Below the pieces are notes generated by a model that was not told the DNA's origin, ran no database searches, and saw only the letters and a program-made list of their open reading frames with translations. DNA of 64,000 nt, taken from assembly GCF_005239225.2 (NCBI RefSeq), contig NC_133301.1, positions 3,373,157-3,437,156 on the forward strand. Reading direction: 5' to 3'. Positions 38,599 to 50,664 of this stretch are shown here, piece after piece. The stretch is from Populus alba. Lineage: Eukaryota > Streptophyta > Magnoliopsida > Malpighiales > Salicaceae. Position numbers and translations under genes: made by a program. Numbering within the stretch: the first letter of the stretch is position 1; each line of letters opens with the position of its first letter.

Positions 38599-39030
38599 AT
38601 GACCTCAACAACAACAGCAACTCAAATTCATGTTCTAACTGCAACTGGGTTCTCAACAAAACCTACCAATCTTTTTCCGTCAACAGTCTTCTTCAGCCAA
38701 TCACTCACCAAAACGACACGCTCCTTTGGCCTTATTGCTACAACACCAACAATTTCAAGGTTTCCTGTTTCTACCAAGGCAAAGGCCAATCCAACTGGAG
38801 AACAGAAATGGACCCATGAAGGCTCTGTCACTGAATCACTACCTAATGGTATGTTTCGGGTTCGCCTAGACAACGAAGATTTAATTATTGGTTATATCTC
38901 TGGTAGGATACGCAAGAATTTTGTTCGGATTTTGCCAGGAGATAGAGTCAAGGTTGAAGTGAGTCGTTATGATTCGAGTAGAGGACGTATTGTTTATAGA
39001 CTCCGCAATAGAGATCCGACTAGTGAATGA
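38599..39030 (+). CDS. infA: chloroplast translation initiation factor IF-1, nuclear gene
   Basis: A single-exon 143-residue protein. The first 70 or so residues are rich in Thr and Ser ([18 protein letters not shown]) and fit a plastid transit peptide. The rest is a full IF-1 OB-fold domain: [21 protein letters not shown], then [34 protein letters not shown] and [11 protein letters not shown]-1 assists initiation on the 30S plastid ribosome. In rosids the plastid infA gene was lost and replaced by a nuclear copy, which fits this arrangement. The ATG at 38599 is the first in frame; the upstream frame has no ATG. No introns or lesions. Confidence 0.95.
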   Translation: MTSTTTATQIHVLTATGFSTKPTNLFPSTVFFSQSLTKTTRSFGLIATTPTISRFPVSTKAKANPTGEQKWTHEGSVTESLPNGMFRVRLDNEDLIIGYISGRIRKNFVRILPGDRVKVEVSRYDSSRGRIVYRLRNRDPTSE

Positions 39031-42000
39031 TGGGGCTGTGTCCTTTTCTCTTATGCAAGTTGTGGAAAACATTTGAATTTGTCTCATTAATTTTGTCATT
39101 CATGATTGCAAATGAACTTATTATATGGTTGTTTTTTTTTTTTTTTTTTTTTTTGTCTTCGGGGAATCGGGGGGGAATCATAGAATGGTTGGAATTGTGG
39201 GGTGAACTGGGGATTAATATCTAAATGTTTCTGTCTTGGATTTGTTCAACTTATCCAAGTACATGAAGAGAGAGTTTTAGCGATGACCAGCATTTTGCTT
39301 GTGTGCTGCTGTGATAAACATCACTTTTATCTCCTTGAACAGCTCTTTCTAGGGCAAATGATGATTGTAATATTACCAGAGTTTAGTAATGAATGCTTTG
39401 TTTTCATACGTTGTTAAGATTCCCTGCATGGTTCTGCATTGTAATGCTCATCTTTGAGGAGTATTGTTAAACTGTTGAATATGGTCAGTATTAGTGCTCT
39501 GAGGAAATGTGTCTTGCTAGCTCTCTGATTTGCCTCCGAACCTGGTTATTGTACTGTGCCACTGCTTCCTTTGTTTGGACTTTGGAATAGCTTCGTTTAG
39601 TGTGGAAGTAAAGTGAAAGATGGTGTGTGACTTGATCTTCAAAGCCGTTTCTATATTTTTATGGTGATTTTTCTGCTGTTCTTGCTATGATGGGCCGTGC
39701 ATGGAGTAGAAAGAATGACAGAACTATACTGTAAATCGAGGTGAGAACTTGGAGTAAAATTGAAAGTGATGATGGTTTCAGATAAACTTATTCTACAAGT
39801 TTTGGTTTGCACCATATCGATCGAGCATTTCTTTGTTCCCTTCCTTCCGAGGATTGTGTAGCCACTTGAAAACAAAATCATATGAGATGCTGTGATTCTG
39901 CTGTTGCTAGTTTTTTTTTGTTTAAAGAGAATTAAATGGGATCAAGTGCTCTCTGTACAGTTCGGATGCATGCCCTTCTTTAGGCAATTGGTAACGTATT
40001 GCGAGCTTCCTTCTCTTTCTATATATGAAATAGCTTATTCATCTGGTTCTCCAATGGAGTTGAGGACATTCTCAAGCATGTGCAAGGACGTTTAGGAAGA
40101 GGTAGAGAAATGGGTTGAAATATAGGGACAACACAACCGACTTGCAGACTCCATGATTTTTTCTTTCATGGGTAGTTTGTGAATTGTGTGAAAAAAGTGG
40201 TCGAATTGAGGGAGACAACTCTGTCATGTCCTCCCAATTCCCAAACCTTCGAGTTTTGGGCCATAAAACTTGGTGTTGTTCTTATGGAGATTTGAATCTT
40301 CATTTTTATTAGTGTTGTGTTCTGAAATGATCTTGAGTTCATAGCAAAATGTTTGAGATTTGATATTGTTGAGTTGGAAAACCCAACTAATTAAAAAATT
40401 TATAAGATAAAAACAACTACTTCATTAAGGCTGTTCCATAAAAATTAAGTTAAACTGTCCTTTCTTTATTATTTTTTTCTATTTTCTCAATTTTTTTTTA
40501 ATCATGACAGATGCATTGCTGTCCTTTTTTTTTTTTAATTATGTATTTACTATGCTGCTGGGATAAAAAAAAAATTTAACCATAAAAATAAAATGTTCAT
40601 ATCTAGGAAAATTTTTAGTATTAAATCTGAAAATAAAGTTATTTTGAAATTTTTTTATTAATATAAATTTTTGTTGTAAAATAAAGCTAATATGTGCGTT
40701 AATAAAATAAATTAAAAATTATATATGTTAATAAATAATAATAAGTTTATTAATCTAAATCAAATATTGAGTTAAGATATATATATATATATATATATTA
40801 AAAATACTTTAATCTGATGTCACATGCAGCCTTTTAATTTTTTTTATTTGATTATAGAACAATGATTTTTTTAAAAATCATTTTGCATAAAAACAAAATA
40901 TATATTTTTCAAATCTAAAATTAATTTTCTTATTAAGTGTCTCTTGTTTATTCCAGTGAATGTAAAGTTTTTAAATTAGAATTATTATTATTAAAAAAAA
41001 AAAATCACACTGGAACCTATTTTTTTTTGTTTTCGCTTTGTATTTTAAAAAGCTACACTTTATATTTTTAGTCAACTTGAAATTTCAAATCATGTTAAAT
41101 AACATCACTATCCTCAGTAGTTATATTGTCTCTCCACACCAGACTACCGAACAAACAGGTCCAAATAAAATAAAAAAAAAGAAAAAAAAAAAGAAAGAAA
41201 GAAGAGGAAAGCCCAAATATAAGGATCTGGGAATTCAGGAACGGTTTAAATAACCTCCATAAACCCCAATTTGTCATCCAATTATTGAAATCTCATGATT
41301 TTAAGGACACCCACATCGTTATCGTTTTTCTGTATTTAAAAGCATAGTTTTGAAACTTAGTCGGTTTGGTAGATCGATTCAATACCCGATTGATTTAGGA
41401 TTAAAACCGAGCCTGATTAAAAAAAACAAATAAATGAAAAATCAGGTGTGACTCGACGGGTTAACCCGGCAAAACCTGACTGCAAACCAATTAACTTTTA
41501 TTTATTTTATTAAAACTACATCATTTTAATATATTTTTTAAAAAAATTGATCTAATTAATTCAATAACCCGATCAAAATCCAAAACCTGAATTTTAGATT
41601 TAGCCAGGCTTATAACCATGCCTCAAAGTTCGAAGCCTTTGCACTATTCTCTTATAGCTTCCATATGATTTCCTTACAATAACAGTACAATATGGATTTT
41701 TTTTAGTTATATATATTATTAATTTGCCAAGTGACAAAAAAAATAAAATCCATATATAGAAAAAACAGAAAAAAAAAACTAAACAATGATAAATTGTAAA
41801 TTAATTAATCCAAAATCGATAAGGACACGGCTAACTGTAAAAGTAAAACGGTTGTTATAAGTCGGTGGAAACTAGTTAATCCCCAATCCATGCGGACACG
41901 CGGGCTCCGGTGAAGTGTAGTATATGTAGAAGCAACGAACCCTAATATTCAACTCTTCACTTCTTCAACAAAACGATCACTTATTTCCTCTGTTAATTTT

Positions 42001-42057
42001 GTTGTTGTTTCTGTTGCTTTTTGCCTGAGATCTTGAAACGTGAGTGAATAAAGAAGA
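39031..42057. other. 3-kb region without recognised genes
   Basis: The first kilobase is less AT-rich and may include a long IF-1 3' UTR or an unrecognised transcript; no conserved coding is seen. From 40400 it is AT-rich with homopolymer runs. The last 150 bases should hold the CAF1-like promoter and leader. Confidence 0.45.
41345..41630. repeat. dispersed repeat with gggttaacccgg-type motifs
   Basis: Holds agtcggtttggtagatcgatt, gactcgacgggttaacccgg and cccgatcaaaatcc around an AT-rich core, in the style of the dispersed repeat at 15320-15800. Confidence 0.45.
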
Positions 42058-42972
42058 ATGGCTGCTGCAGCTGCGGTTGCCGCCAAAATCACTGCGGTGT
42101 GGAAACATAATTTTCAGCAAGAGATTTTCAGATTGGATGTTGTCCTGTTCAGATTTCCAGTTGTCTCATTTGATACAGAGTTTCCTGGTTTCTTTCAGAA
42201 CACTCCGAGAGACGCCATTGACTTGACTCGTTACAAGGATTTGAGGCATAATGTTGATCCATCAAGGTTAATCCAATTTGGCATCACCGTTGCAGATGCA
42301 CGTGGCAATATTGGGGGTACTTGGGAGTTCAATTTGCGGTTCGATCTGTCAAAGGATTTGTTTGTCTCTTGATCCATACAGTTCTTGCAAGACAATGACA
42401 TTGATTTTGACAAGTTGAGAAGAGATAAGATTGATTTCGACATGTTCGCACAGTTGTTGTCACATGTTGTTGCCAGGCATCGAAACCTTTGTTGGGTTAC
42501 CTTCCATGGCTTGTATGATCTGTTGCATACATTGAGAGCAGTGACAAACAGGCCATTGCCCAATTCCATAGCTGATTTTATATCTCTACTTGGTATTGTG
42601 CTCGGTGACGTGGTGGATATCAAATATATGGCACGCTTTTGCCAGGGATTACGTGGTGGCGAGTTAGGCTTGACAGCCATTGCTAAAATCTTGAACGTGG
42701 AAAGAGTTGGTGGGACACATCAAGCAGGATCTGATTCTTTGTTGACGGGTGTGTATTCAAAAATGAGGTTGGTATACAAAATTCATGAGACTCCTTGCAT
42801 GGGCTGCTTGTATGGCATCTCAGCTAGAATTTGCAAGCCGATTGTTGTGCCTAATACCAATAGGCGCTACTTTATTCCATGCTTCAGCACTACAGCACCG
42901 TTCCAGCATTGCTTTCCTCCCTATTGTTCTGGTTTCATGCAAGCTGCTCCACCTTTTAGTCATGTCCTGTAG
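42058..42972 (+). pseudogene. CAF1: CAF1-type deadenylase with one in-frame stop
   Basis: Intronless, 305 codons, a DEDD-family poly(A) ribonuclease of the CCR4-NOT complex. The catalytic landmarks are present: VSFDTEFPG (the D and E of motif I), a Phe-His...Tyr-Asp segment in TFHGLYDLLH, VVDIKYMARFC, and the HQAGSDSLLT motif with the final H and D. The only break seen is TGA at 42370-42372, after FDLSKDLFVS (codon 105). The same frame then continues for 200 codons without another stop. The Ala-rich N-terminus follows a good leader. It diverges from typical CAF1 proteins, so it may be a fast-evolving paralog. The stop could be a new null allele, a readthrough site or a base error. Confidence 0.85.
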
Positions 42973-43714
42973 GATATCTTTCTTGTATGAATTTGTTGTT
43001 TGTAATTGGACAGATGCTTAATTTCCAAATATATATAAACATCTGTAATTAGGATTATTCAAGCAAGTATTTTTGTTCATTTCCTTTATTATCTTTCTCA
43101 ATACCTTTTTCAAAGAAATTATTAGATTATAAAATAAACCTAAATAATCAACTTCAAAACGCAAATTCACGAGAGAAAAGAGACCCAGATTTCATCACAT
43201 TTTGATGACTGTATCTTTCCCATTGATCACATATAAGTATTCACACAAAAGGAAAGTAAAAGCAAGAACAATAAAGGCTCCTCAGCTATATGTTATGGAC
43301 TCCCATCACCAAGCCATCAACACCCTTGCTCTCGTCGGCATTGCAATCCTGTTTGTTGTCTGTTCATCTTCAAATCCTCATCCTGCACATTTAGATATTG
43401 TATAAACATCCAAGTTGATCCTGCTGTAAATTGAACTGCATCAGCCCCTCAACTCGGTTGATCACTTCCAGCCATCTGCATCTAATAACGCATCAACTCA
43501 CTATAAAAGTTGTTTCTGTTGCTACAGCTTCCATCTCCAAAAACTACTTTTAATGGAAGGTTTAACAGAATTAATTACAAGTCTGGTTTGTTTGCGGTAC
43601 TGTCAATTAAAACTTCAGTGAAATTAGTAGAGTTCCTGTCGTCAAAGGTCAGGGAGAAGAACATAAGAGATTGCATGATGATGTGGTACGGAGCACCCCA
43701 GAGCATGTTTGACA

Positions 43715-43885
43715 GTGTGGTAGTGGTTGTTTTTCAAATAATTTTTTATGCCGAAATACATGTCAATGATGTTTTTTTATTTTTTTAAAATTATTTTTGA
43801 CATCAGCACATCAAAAACGATCACACAAGTATAAATCACACTTAATTTTAGTAAAAAAAAAAAATTTAAAATTTGGCCAAACACA
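43715..43885. repeat. MITE-like AT-rich repeat
   Basis: Contains gtggtagtggttgtttttcaa at the left, atttttgacatcagcacatcaaaa in the middle and tttggccaaacacag at the right. This wording is typical of a very abundant Salicaceae MITE-like family as I recall it. Confidence 0.5.
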
Positions 43886-44884
43886 GATTGAATCGTAGAG
43901 GCAAACGGTTCCTAGTTTGAGAAAGAGACAGTATGTGAAATGGCAGCCTAACGTCGTACTAAAATTTGAAGGACTAAAAAAAAGAGAGGGCCTTTTTCTA
44001 TAAGGAGTTGATGACTTTTTTATTTTTTTAATACGACAGATGAGATGTCATCTAAAAATAACTTGTCATTTTTTTTATCTAGATTTTGTCCACCGTGAGA
44101 TGGCTAGAAAATTAAGGTGGGCATTTGTTTGCCGTGAGAATCTATTTTTGAACTTATTTTTATTTAAAAATATATAAATAACACCTTCATAATATTTAAA
44201 TATTAATTCATCAAGCTCAAAACCCAAAAAATATATATATAAAAATACAAAATCAAATTAGATAATTTTTTTTTCTTAGCTTTAATATACTTTTTAGTAA
44301 TATTGAGGTTCAAAAACAATTATCATTAAACTACTCTCGCTCCAATAAAAGTTATTTACATTAAAATTAACAGTTTAGTGCTGAAAAATCAATTTTAATT
44401 AACAAATTTTTCTCTTTCCTAGAATGCCATGTCTTTTTTTTTTTCTAATTTAGGGATTGAAATGTAACAAAAATAAACTTTTAGATCAAAATTGAAATTA
44501 TAAAAAATATAGGGATTGTAGAGAAAGAAAAATGAAATTATGAGGACTAAAAAAACCTTTTCCAAGAATTTTAGATTGTCCATTTTGTTCCTTTTATTTT
44601 ACACTTTGGTCCTTTATTTCTTATTTTTTTTTAATTTTTAATAAAATTTGACAAATTGTTCATTAAGTTGACCATTAAAAATTGCAATTGAAAAAAAAAA
44701 ATCGAGAACAAAAAAAGAAAAAAAAAACTAGTGTAGCTATAGTAAAACATAGGCATTTTAGTACGTTTAGTAAAATTAAAAAAAATATGATGACAATCTT
44801 CCTTGGGATTCATATTCATGTTCGTATGACATTATAATAATTTCTATCTTTTAAAATGCTTTCTAATTTGGTCTATGGTCTAAA

Positions 44885-45045
44885 AAAAGTTGAAATTAAT
44901 GCTTTTTACATGTTTTTTGATTTTTTACATGTTTTTTGACGTGCTAATATAAAATAAAATTTTATAAAAAAATATTATTTTAATTAAAAAATATTTTTGA
45001 AAATCACCTTACACCATATTAGCGCTCATACCAAACTTTAATTAA
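44885..45045. repeat. MITE-like AT-rich repeat
   Basis: Contains catgttttttgacgtgctaa, aaaaatattattttaat and gaaaatcacctt, with an accaaac end; same family style as 43715-43885. Confidence 0.45.
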
Positions 45046-45763
45046 TCAATGATAAAAAAATATTTTAGTATTCTATAAATTATTAGAATTTCAAATCAGT
45101 CAAAAAACTTTAACATCTTTCATTTTCACCGCTCGTAAGTCAAGCACTCTTGTTACATTCTATTAAGGAAAATAAATAAAGGGGTATTCATGCTTTAATC
45201 AAATATCTTATGTCTTTAGGTTTAGGTTTAAGTTTAGTAGACCTCGAGCTAAAATAAAATTGTTCAAATTTAGCGTGTTAACTTTGAGAAAAAGCTCTTA
45301 CTAATGGAGAATTGATGGAGGGGCTAAAAAAATTTAATAGACACAAGCTATTACTAATTTATTTATTTAAATAAACTACATGGACTAATTTATAATTAAC
45401 TTTCAAAATTTTGATCGTTCAATTTTATAAAGAGGCATCTATCCACCTAAGCATAAGAAGTCACAAATCGTCCACTTTAGAATCGCACGCGCCACCGCAC
45501 GAGAAGCCCCGCCAAATCCCGCAACACCTGAAAAAAACTTAAAAAAACACCTAATGCAACAGCGCGCCACCACCATAACGCCACTCTCTTGCCCTAGTAT
45601 CTCCGTCAAATCTCGTTAAATTAGACTCTTAAATAACATCATTTTTACACAATTGACCTTAATTAGCGCTTAATTAAATAATAAACCTCACTAAATCCAA
45701 ATCCACGTGCTTCCTTTTTGTTTCCATTCACTCCCAAACCCTAAAAATCACCGATCGCAAAAA

Positions 45764-46136
45764 ATGGCTTTAATCAGCGATGCATTACGGCAAGCCTTCA
45801 TGCCGAAACACGAATACGAATGTCTTCGTGAAGAAGACAAAGCATGGACGAAATTACAGCGACCGTTATTGATTTCTACAGTGGGAATTATATGCCTAGT
45901 GATATTTGTTTCGACGACAGTGAGTTTTAAAATTGTGTTTCCTGGCGATAGTGGGAAGAGACCCTTTTGTAGCGGTAACAGATTACAGCCATTGCCGATA
46001 AAAAATGGTGGGAATTCAGATTTGTTTCCTGGAGCGTTTTATTTGACGGATCAGGAGACTGCTGATTACTATTGGATGGTTGTTTTTGTTCCCTCCGTCA
46101 TTGTTTTCTTGGCTTCGCTTGCCTATCTTGTTGCAG
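45764..46136 (+). CDS. first exon of a plant-specific two-helix membrane protein, gene appears truncated
   Basis: Starts at ATG 45764 (MALISDALRQAFMPKHEYECL), with the EEDKAW segment next. Two hydrophobic segments follow, at about residues 33-57 (LLISTVGIICLVIFVSTTVS) and 101-124 (YYWMVVFVPSVIVFLASLAYL). Between them is a loop with KRPFCS and DLFPGAFYLTDQET. The exon ends in GCAG|GTATGC, a good donor, in phase 1. I recognise this as the N-terminal part of a conserved plant membrane protein of unknown function. The remaining exons, which should encode further helices and an acidic tail, are not seen downstream; instead a reversed CCD fragment follows 340 bp later. Confidence 0.7.
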
Positions 46137-46476
46137 GTATGCATTTTTTTTAACTCGTTTTTGTAGATTTGGTTTCCGTTTTTAGGTGAGTGAGGGTGTT
46201 ATTAATTGTGGGTTTCAATGGGATTTGGTTAATTTATGGTGATTTGCTTCTAGTTATAGAATATAATGCAACTGTACTTCAATAAATGGTTCAGATATCA
46301 GTTTAAAATTTGGTTTAGCTTTCAGTGTATCAACTAATGATAATGGGTTATTGTAATCGTGCATTTTGATGCTTAAAGTTACTGTTTAACAAAATGTATC
46401 AAGTATCAAAAAGGAAATAATGGGAGTATGGCCAATTGCGTACTTTGATAATACAGAATGCTTTTCAAGAAGAGAC

Positions 46477-47125
46477 CGTTTCTTATGTAGACACCTTCAG
46501 GAAAATCATATGGGACTTTGCCCTCAATGCTGGTGATAGCAAGAGGTTCGTTCAGTTCATCAACCGGCGCAAAGTTACTCTGCAAAAAAACACGTAAACA
46601 GCAGATTAGAACATGACTCATCGATGCTTGATTCTACTTGAGAGGTGAGCAGGCAGTCAAGGGTCTCGCGGGTTAATTACCTGAGAAGGGAGGACGGGCT
46701 GGTCAGCAAACTGAAATAATGAATCCACAAATGCATCCAAGAGTTTGACAGAAGCATTTCTTATGCTTTTCGAAACATCAAGTTGCATGGGGAGTTGCTG
46801 CAACTCTTTCAATAATGGCTGCTCGCTCAAACCAAACACAGTATTTGTGGTTAGGTTAAATACAGTTTTAACAAGCAAAACATTAAGTTGCATGGGAAAG
46901 AACCAGGTAGTATATATATTTCACTAATCTTGCTTAATCAAGCATAGAACAGGTGAAATTAAACAAGGATTAAGTATATTAACGTCTGATGCAGATGCCT
47001 TTAAGTGACAGAGAGACTGGAGGATTAAGTACCTTGTAAGAAGAAGACAACCTATTCTTAAAACGAACGATGTTTTCGAAGGGAGAAGGCCGACTTTGTA
47101 CAGAGCAATTCACATGAAAAGCCAT
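46477..47125 (-). pseudogene. carotenoid cleavage dioxygenase, exons 1-3 only
   Basis: Exon 1 47033-47125 (ATG 47125, MAFHVNCSVQSRPSPFENIV), exon 2 46681-46818 (LLKELQQLPMQLDVSKSIRN, FQFADQPVLPSQ), exon 3 46477-46579 (SNFAPVDELNEPLAITSIEG, DFPEGVYIRNG). All splice sites are canonical and the frame is open. Family members are about 540-600 residues and carry four iron-binding histidines, all downstream of what is present here. Beyond 46477 no exon follows and the sequence becomes the intron-like DNA of the opposing gene. The 111 residues match the N-terminus of CCD1-like 9,10-cleavage dioxygenases, so this is a 5' gene fragment that cannot make an active enzyme. Confidence 0.87.
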
Positions 47126-47219
47126 TGTTGATGTATATGTCATCCTTCTCTCTCCCTCTCCACTAGTTTCCCTTCAAGGATAGCTTAGCTCCCTGTGCAC
47201 AACGGATCTTAAATATAGG

Positions 47220-47226
47220 TTTTATA
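47220..47226 (-). promoter_or_regulatory. candidate TATA box of the CCD fragment
   Basis: TATAAAA on the minus strand, 95 bases before the CCD ATG, with a CT-rich leader between (ctctccctctccac on the plus strand). It suggests that the promoter came along with exons 1-3. Confidence 0.45.
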
Positions 47227-47399
47227 AGCACTCAGGGTCGTATTTTAGATTATTCAAGTAGTTTTTGTTGACTGGCTTCATCCATCCTTGTACACACCCA
47301 ATATAATATATATCCTCCTCCCTTCAACTTACCTAAAAAAGGGACCCAGCCCCTGAGGCTCACCAAGGGAAGGATCTACCTCCCTTGAATCTGGTACAT

Positions 47400-48800
47400 G
47401 AAAAGTACTTGGTTTTCATAAACTCACTCATCTATATTTTACGTCTTAGATTTTAATATCCTTATACTTGTATTTTTAGGTATATACTTTAATAACCTAC
47501 TATATTTACATCAAATATTAATATAAATATAAAAGATATTTATCTATTATTAAATATTATCAAGGTAAAATTAAATTTTAGAATATTCTCTTAATAAAAA
47601 AATAAAGACTCATGGGTTGTAAATATAACATAAGATTTTTAAAATAAAAATTCACAATCTTCACTCTGTGTGTGTGGAGCATCTCTCTATAATATTATTG
47701 TATATCTCTCTATAATATTATTGTATTTTAAAAAAAAAAAGATATTTATTTAAACATTAAAGAGTCTTTATCTCCATTAAAAAAAATCTAGCAAAAATGA
47801 AGATTGTGAACCCGATTACTCAATTACCAAAAATGCTAGCACTTCACGTAACTCAAATTCATTGAGAAAGGTCAACAAGGATTCCACATCACACAGCTTG
47901 GATTCATTCTAGCAAAACCAAATTGTCGTCCATGCACATTTCATTTTCTTCTTCCCAATAAGTCTAGCACCTGCCTATGCCTCGTAAGAACATCTTCCAA
48001 AGACCAAGCTGATAATGTATTTGGGAAGCTATCGAAATAAAGGTTTAGGGTTTGAGATGAGGAGGTGGTGTTTGAGGGTTTCAGGTTCCAACACAGAGAT
48101 TGGTGTTTAGCTGATAATGTATTTTCGGTGGTCGGTGTTTAGGTAATTAAGCTCTTGAAATTGTTCTATTTTACAAAATAAGATTCGAAAAGGCCTTACT
48201 TTGGAATAAAAAAATATGGGCCTTTTGCTCATAAAAAAATGAGCTCGCTATTCATTTTCCCAAATTGGAATTAAACTGGATCTTTAGACTGATAATATTG
48301 CGGGGTAATGTTTGTCATAACATGTTTCTGACCCTTAATTTTTCAAAAAATAAATATATAAGTTTTCAAAAAAAAAATTCAACAAAATTTAGTCAATTAT
48401 TCTATCATTTAGTAATTTTTGGCACTTTCATTTATTTATTTATTTATTTTGTGACACATAATAGATAATAAAAATAAAAATAAAAAGTTAGGGAGTGAAG
48501 TGAGAGGAAAGAAAGAAGAAGGGGACCAAGATGAATGAGAACAAAAAAAATATAATGGAAGGTCATGGAAAAGAAGAAGAGGGGGAAAAAAAAGGAAAAT
48601 CAAGCAAAAATTAAAAAATTGGAGAAAAATCCTCGTTCCATAAGGAAATAATTATATTAAACTAATTAATAGCTTAGGTTTTTTCTATTTGAAGAGGAGC
48701 CCATATAATATAAACACGCAAAGAAAACAAATTCCAAATTAACTGACAATAAAAAAGAAAAAGAAAAAACCTAACTACCTAAAAAATTGACACCACCACA
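47400..48800. other. AT-rich intergenic region
   Basis: No genes or recognisable elements; a short (ATTT)n run is near 48430. Confidence 0.45.
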
Positions 48801-48807
48801 CCTCAGT

Positions 48808-48900
48808 TCCGACCAAGCCATGCTAGCCCACCATCTTCCCTTTTCTCTCCACCACTTTGCCGTCAACAACCTCCTCTCATCTCTAGCAGCACCACCACCG
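48808..48900. repeat. direct repeat a, copy 1
   Basis: Shares gaccaagccatgc, atcttcccttttctctccac, ctcctctcat and tctagcagcaccacca with 49797-49885. Confidence 0.8.
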
Positions 48901-48964
48901 GATATTTTTTCTATTTTTACCATATCAATTTTAAAAAACTCGTGGAGATGAATCCAATGACAAC

Positions 48965-49375
48965 GTTATTTTTTATCTTACAAAAGTTTTCCATGCCAGG
49001 CTGATCATGAACTAGTTGATGATTTTCATATCACTCCTGGCATTTCCATCATTACAGGAAATTATTATCATTTTCAAGAAAGTGGGTTTGGAAGACAATT
49101 GGAGAAATAAAATAATCAGTCCCTGAATTCAACTTAGATGACTGAATTCAACTCTGGACATGTATTCATTATATAAAAAATTATTATTTAAAGAATTAGA
49201 ATTAGAATAAATTTGGGGTGGAAGACACTTTTTTCCAAGAAATTCATAAACGTGGAATTCATGTATGGAAGAAAAAATAGAAGACCATAGGAGAGATGGC
49301 CGTCAACGATAAATGCATTGCTCGAAGGTTCCTGTTGTTGAACATTTGAAATAACAACAGTGGTCATCATTACAA
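48965..49375. repeat. direct repeat b, copy 1
   Basis: Matches 50665-51480 in order: tacaaaagttttccatgccag, gttgatgattttcatatcac, atcattacaggaaattat, gaagacaattggag, aattcataaacgtggaattc and gagagatggccgtcaacga. The last third also recurs inverted at 53185-53310. Confidence 0.8.
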
Positions 49376-49554
49376 TCAGATTGTAAGAAAAAAAATAATT
49401 GACACAACATCAGATATATAATATAAACTTGAATTGTAAATTTGAATTATAAAATTATAAATAAAATATTTTAACTAATTATATATTAACAATTTCAATT
49501 AAATAGCAATTAATAATATAACATAATTAAAAAAAAAACCCAATTTTGTTGTTG

Positions 49555-49715
49555 TCTCCACAACTAAACTCGTTTTTATTCTAGTTATTTTTATTTTTTT
49601 TTTTCATAAGAGAATAACAAAACACTACCTTAAGTTATGATTTTGAAAGGGGATTTCTAATTAGTAATGTTCTTTGAAAAACAAAATACTATGTCAGATA
49701 TTTTCTTGGTTCGAT
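49555..49715. repeat. direct repeat c, copy 1
   Basis: Matches 52995-53156: cataagagaataacaaaaca, ccttaagttatgattttg, aaggggatttctaattag, ttctttgaaaaacaaaata and cagatattttcttggtt. Confidence 0.82.
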
Positions 49716-49796
49716 GATATTAATGGATATTCCCAGATAAACTTGCATGTCAATGAAGATTAAATCCCCCTTTTCAGCTGATTTTTAGAGCACAAC

Positions 49797-49885
49797 TGAC
49801 CAAGCCATGCCAACCCACGATCTTCCCTTTTCTCTCCACAGCATTGCCATCAACAATCTCCTCTCATTTCTAGCAGCACCACCAG
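49797..49885. repeat. direct repeat a, copy 2
   Basis: Second copy of the 48808-48900 repeat, roughly 85-90 percent alike by eye. Confidence 0.8.
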
Positions 49886-49904
49886 ATCATTTCAGATCAT
49901 TTTT

Positions 49905-50100
49905 GTTCTTGTATTTTTTAAAAAAAATTAATTTTTTTATATTTTTTTAGCTTTAAATTAATATTTTTTAAATTGTTTTAGATTATTTTGATACATTGAT
50001 ATATATCAAAAAATAATTTTTAAAAAATAAAAAATATTATTTAATATATTTTCAAATGAAAAGCACTTTAAAAAATAACAACTACTATAATTTCAAGTAT
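49905..50100. repeat. MITE-like AT-rich repeat
   Basis: Holds ttttgatacattgatatatat, caaaaaataatttttaaaaa and a gaaaagcactttaaaaaataac right end, the style of the abundant AT-rich family also seen at 43715-43885. Confidence 0.5.
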
Positions 50101-50240
50101 CCATTTTTCTTTTCACTTGAAGTTGTAGCAACCATCGGAGAAGAAATCAACCAAAACTTCCAAGCCACCAATCTCCCTTCTTAAACAATGATGAGCTACA
50201 TTGCATGTGCAAGGAGTAAGAATAAAAAAGAGAAGAACCA

Positions 50241-50441
50241 GCAAGTAGGTTGTTCAATGGTAAGAGCTTAGGATCAAGGGGTTTATTTCCTTTATAATTT
50301 TAAGTTCGAGTCTTGTGGTTGTTAATATTGATAGTCACTGAAAGCTTACTTGGTTATTAACTTTAGAACTAGTGAAAATTAGTTGAAGCACATACAAGCT
50401 GATTTGATTATCCCACATGAATAAATAAAAAAAAAAAAAAA
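50241..50441 (+). mobile_element. tRNA-derived SINE
   Basis: The 5' end carries a box A-like ttcaatggtaagagcttagg and, about 50 bases on, a box B-like agttcgagtcttg, as in a tRNA promoter. A tRNA-unrelated body follows (gtcactgaaagcttacttgg ... gcacatacaagctga) and then a poly(A) tail of about 15. The body and tail match the SINE fragment at 51003-51135, which supports the call. Salicaceae SINEs have this architecture. No clean target duplication is resolved. Confidence 0.72.
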
Positions 50442-50664
50442 GAAGAAGAAGAAGAAGAAAGGATCCAATTTACTAATTCCTGAATTTTTCCAGAGACACA
50501 TTATAATAGTAGTTTAGATAAGTGCTAGTTCTTAGCACGTGGATATAATAAATATATTTTATTATGAAAATTAAAATAAAATATTTATTTTAGATAAAAT
50601 ATTTTATGATAATTTTTATTTTTCCTTTGATGTAATAAGGTGTATCCTATATCAATCAATGTTA

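Larger units (their letters stand above)
42973..45763. other. 2.8-kb region without convincing genes
   Basis: A short frame at about 43292-43405 (MDSHHQAINTLALVGIAIL...) has a hydrophobic stretch but no recognisable family or conserved context. The rest is AT-rich with two MITE-like repeats. Confidence 0.45.

Noticed and set aside
43202..43405. Small frame with a hydrophobic stretch (INTLALVGIAILFVV) after the CAF1-like gene
   Set aside because: No family match, no conserved context and no clear promoter; a secreted peptide gene cannot be excluded but is not supported.
50241..50310. Possible tRNA gene from box A and box B matches
   Set aside because: The cloverleaf is not closed and the sequence continues into a SINE body with a poly(A) tail.
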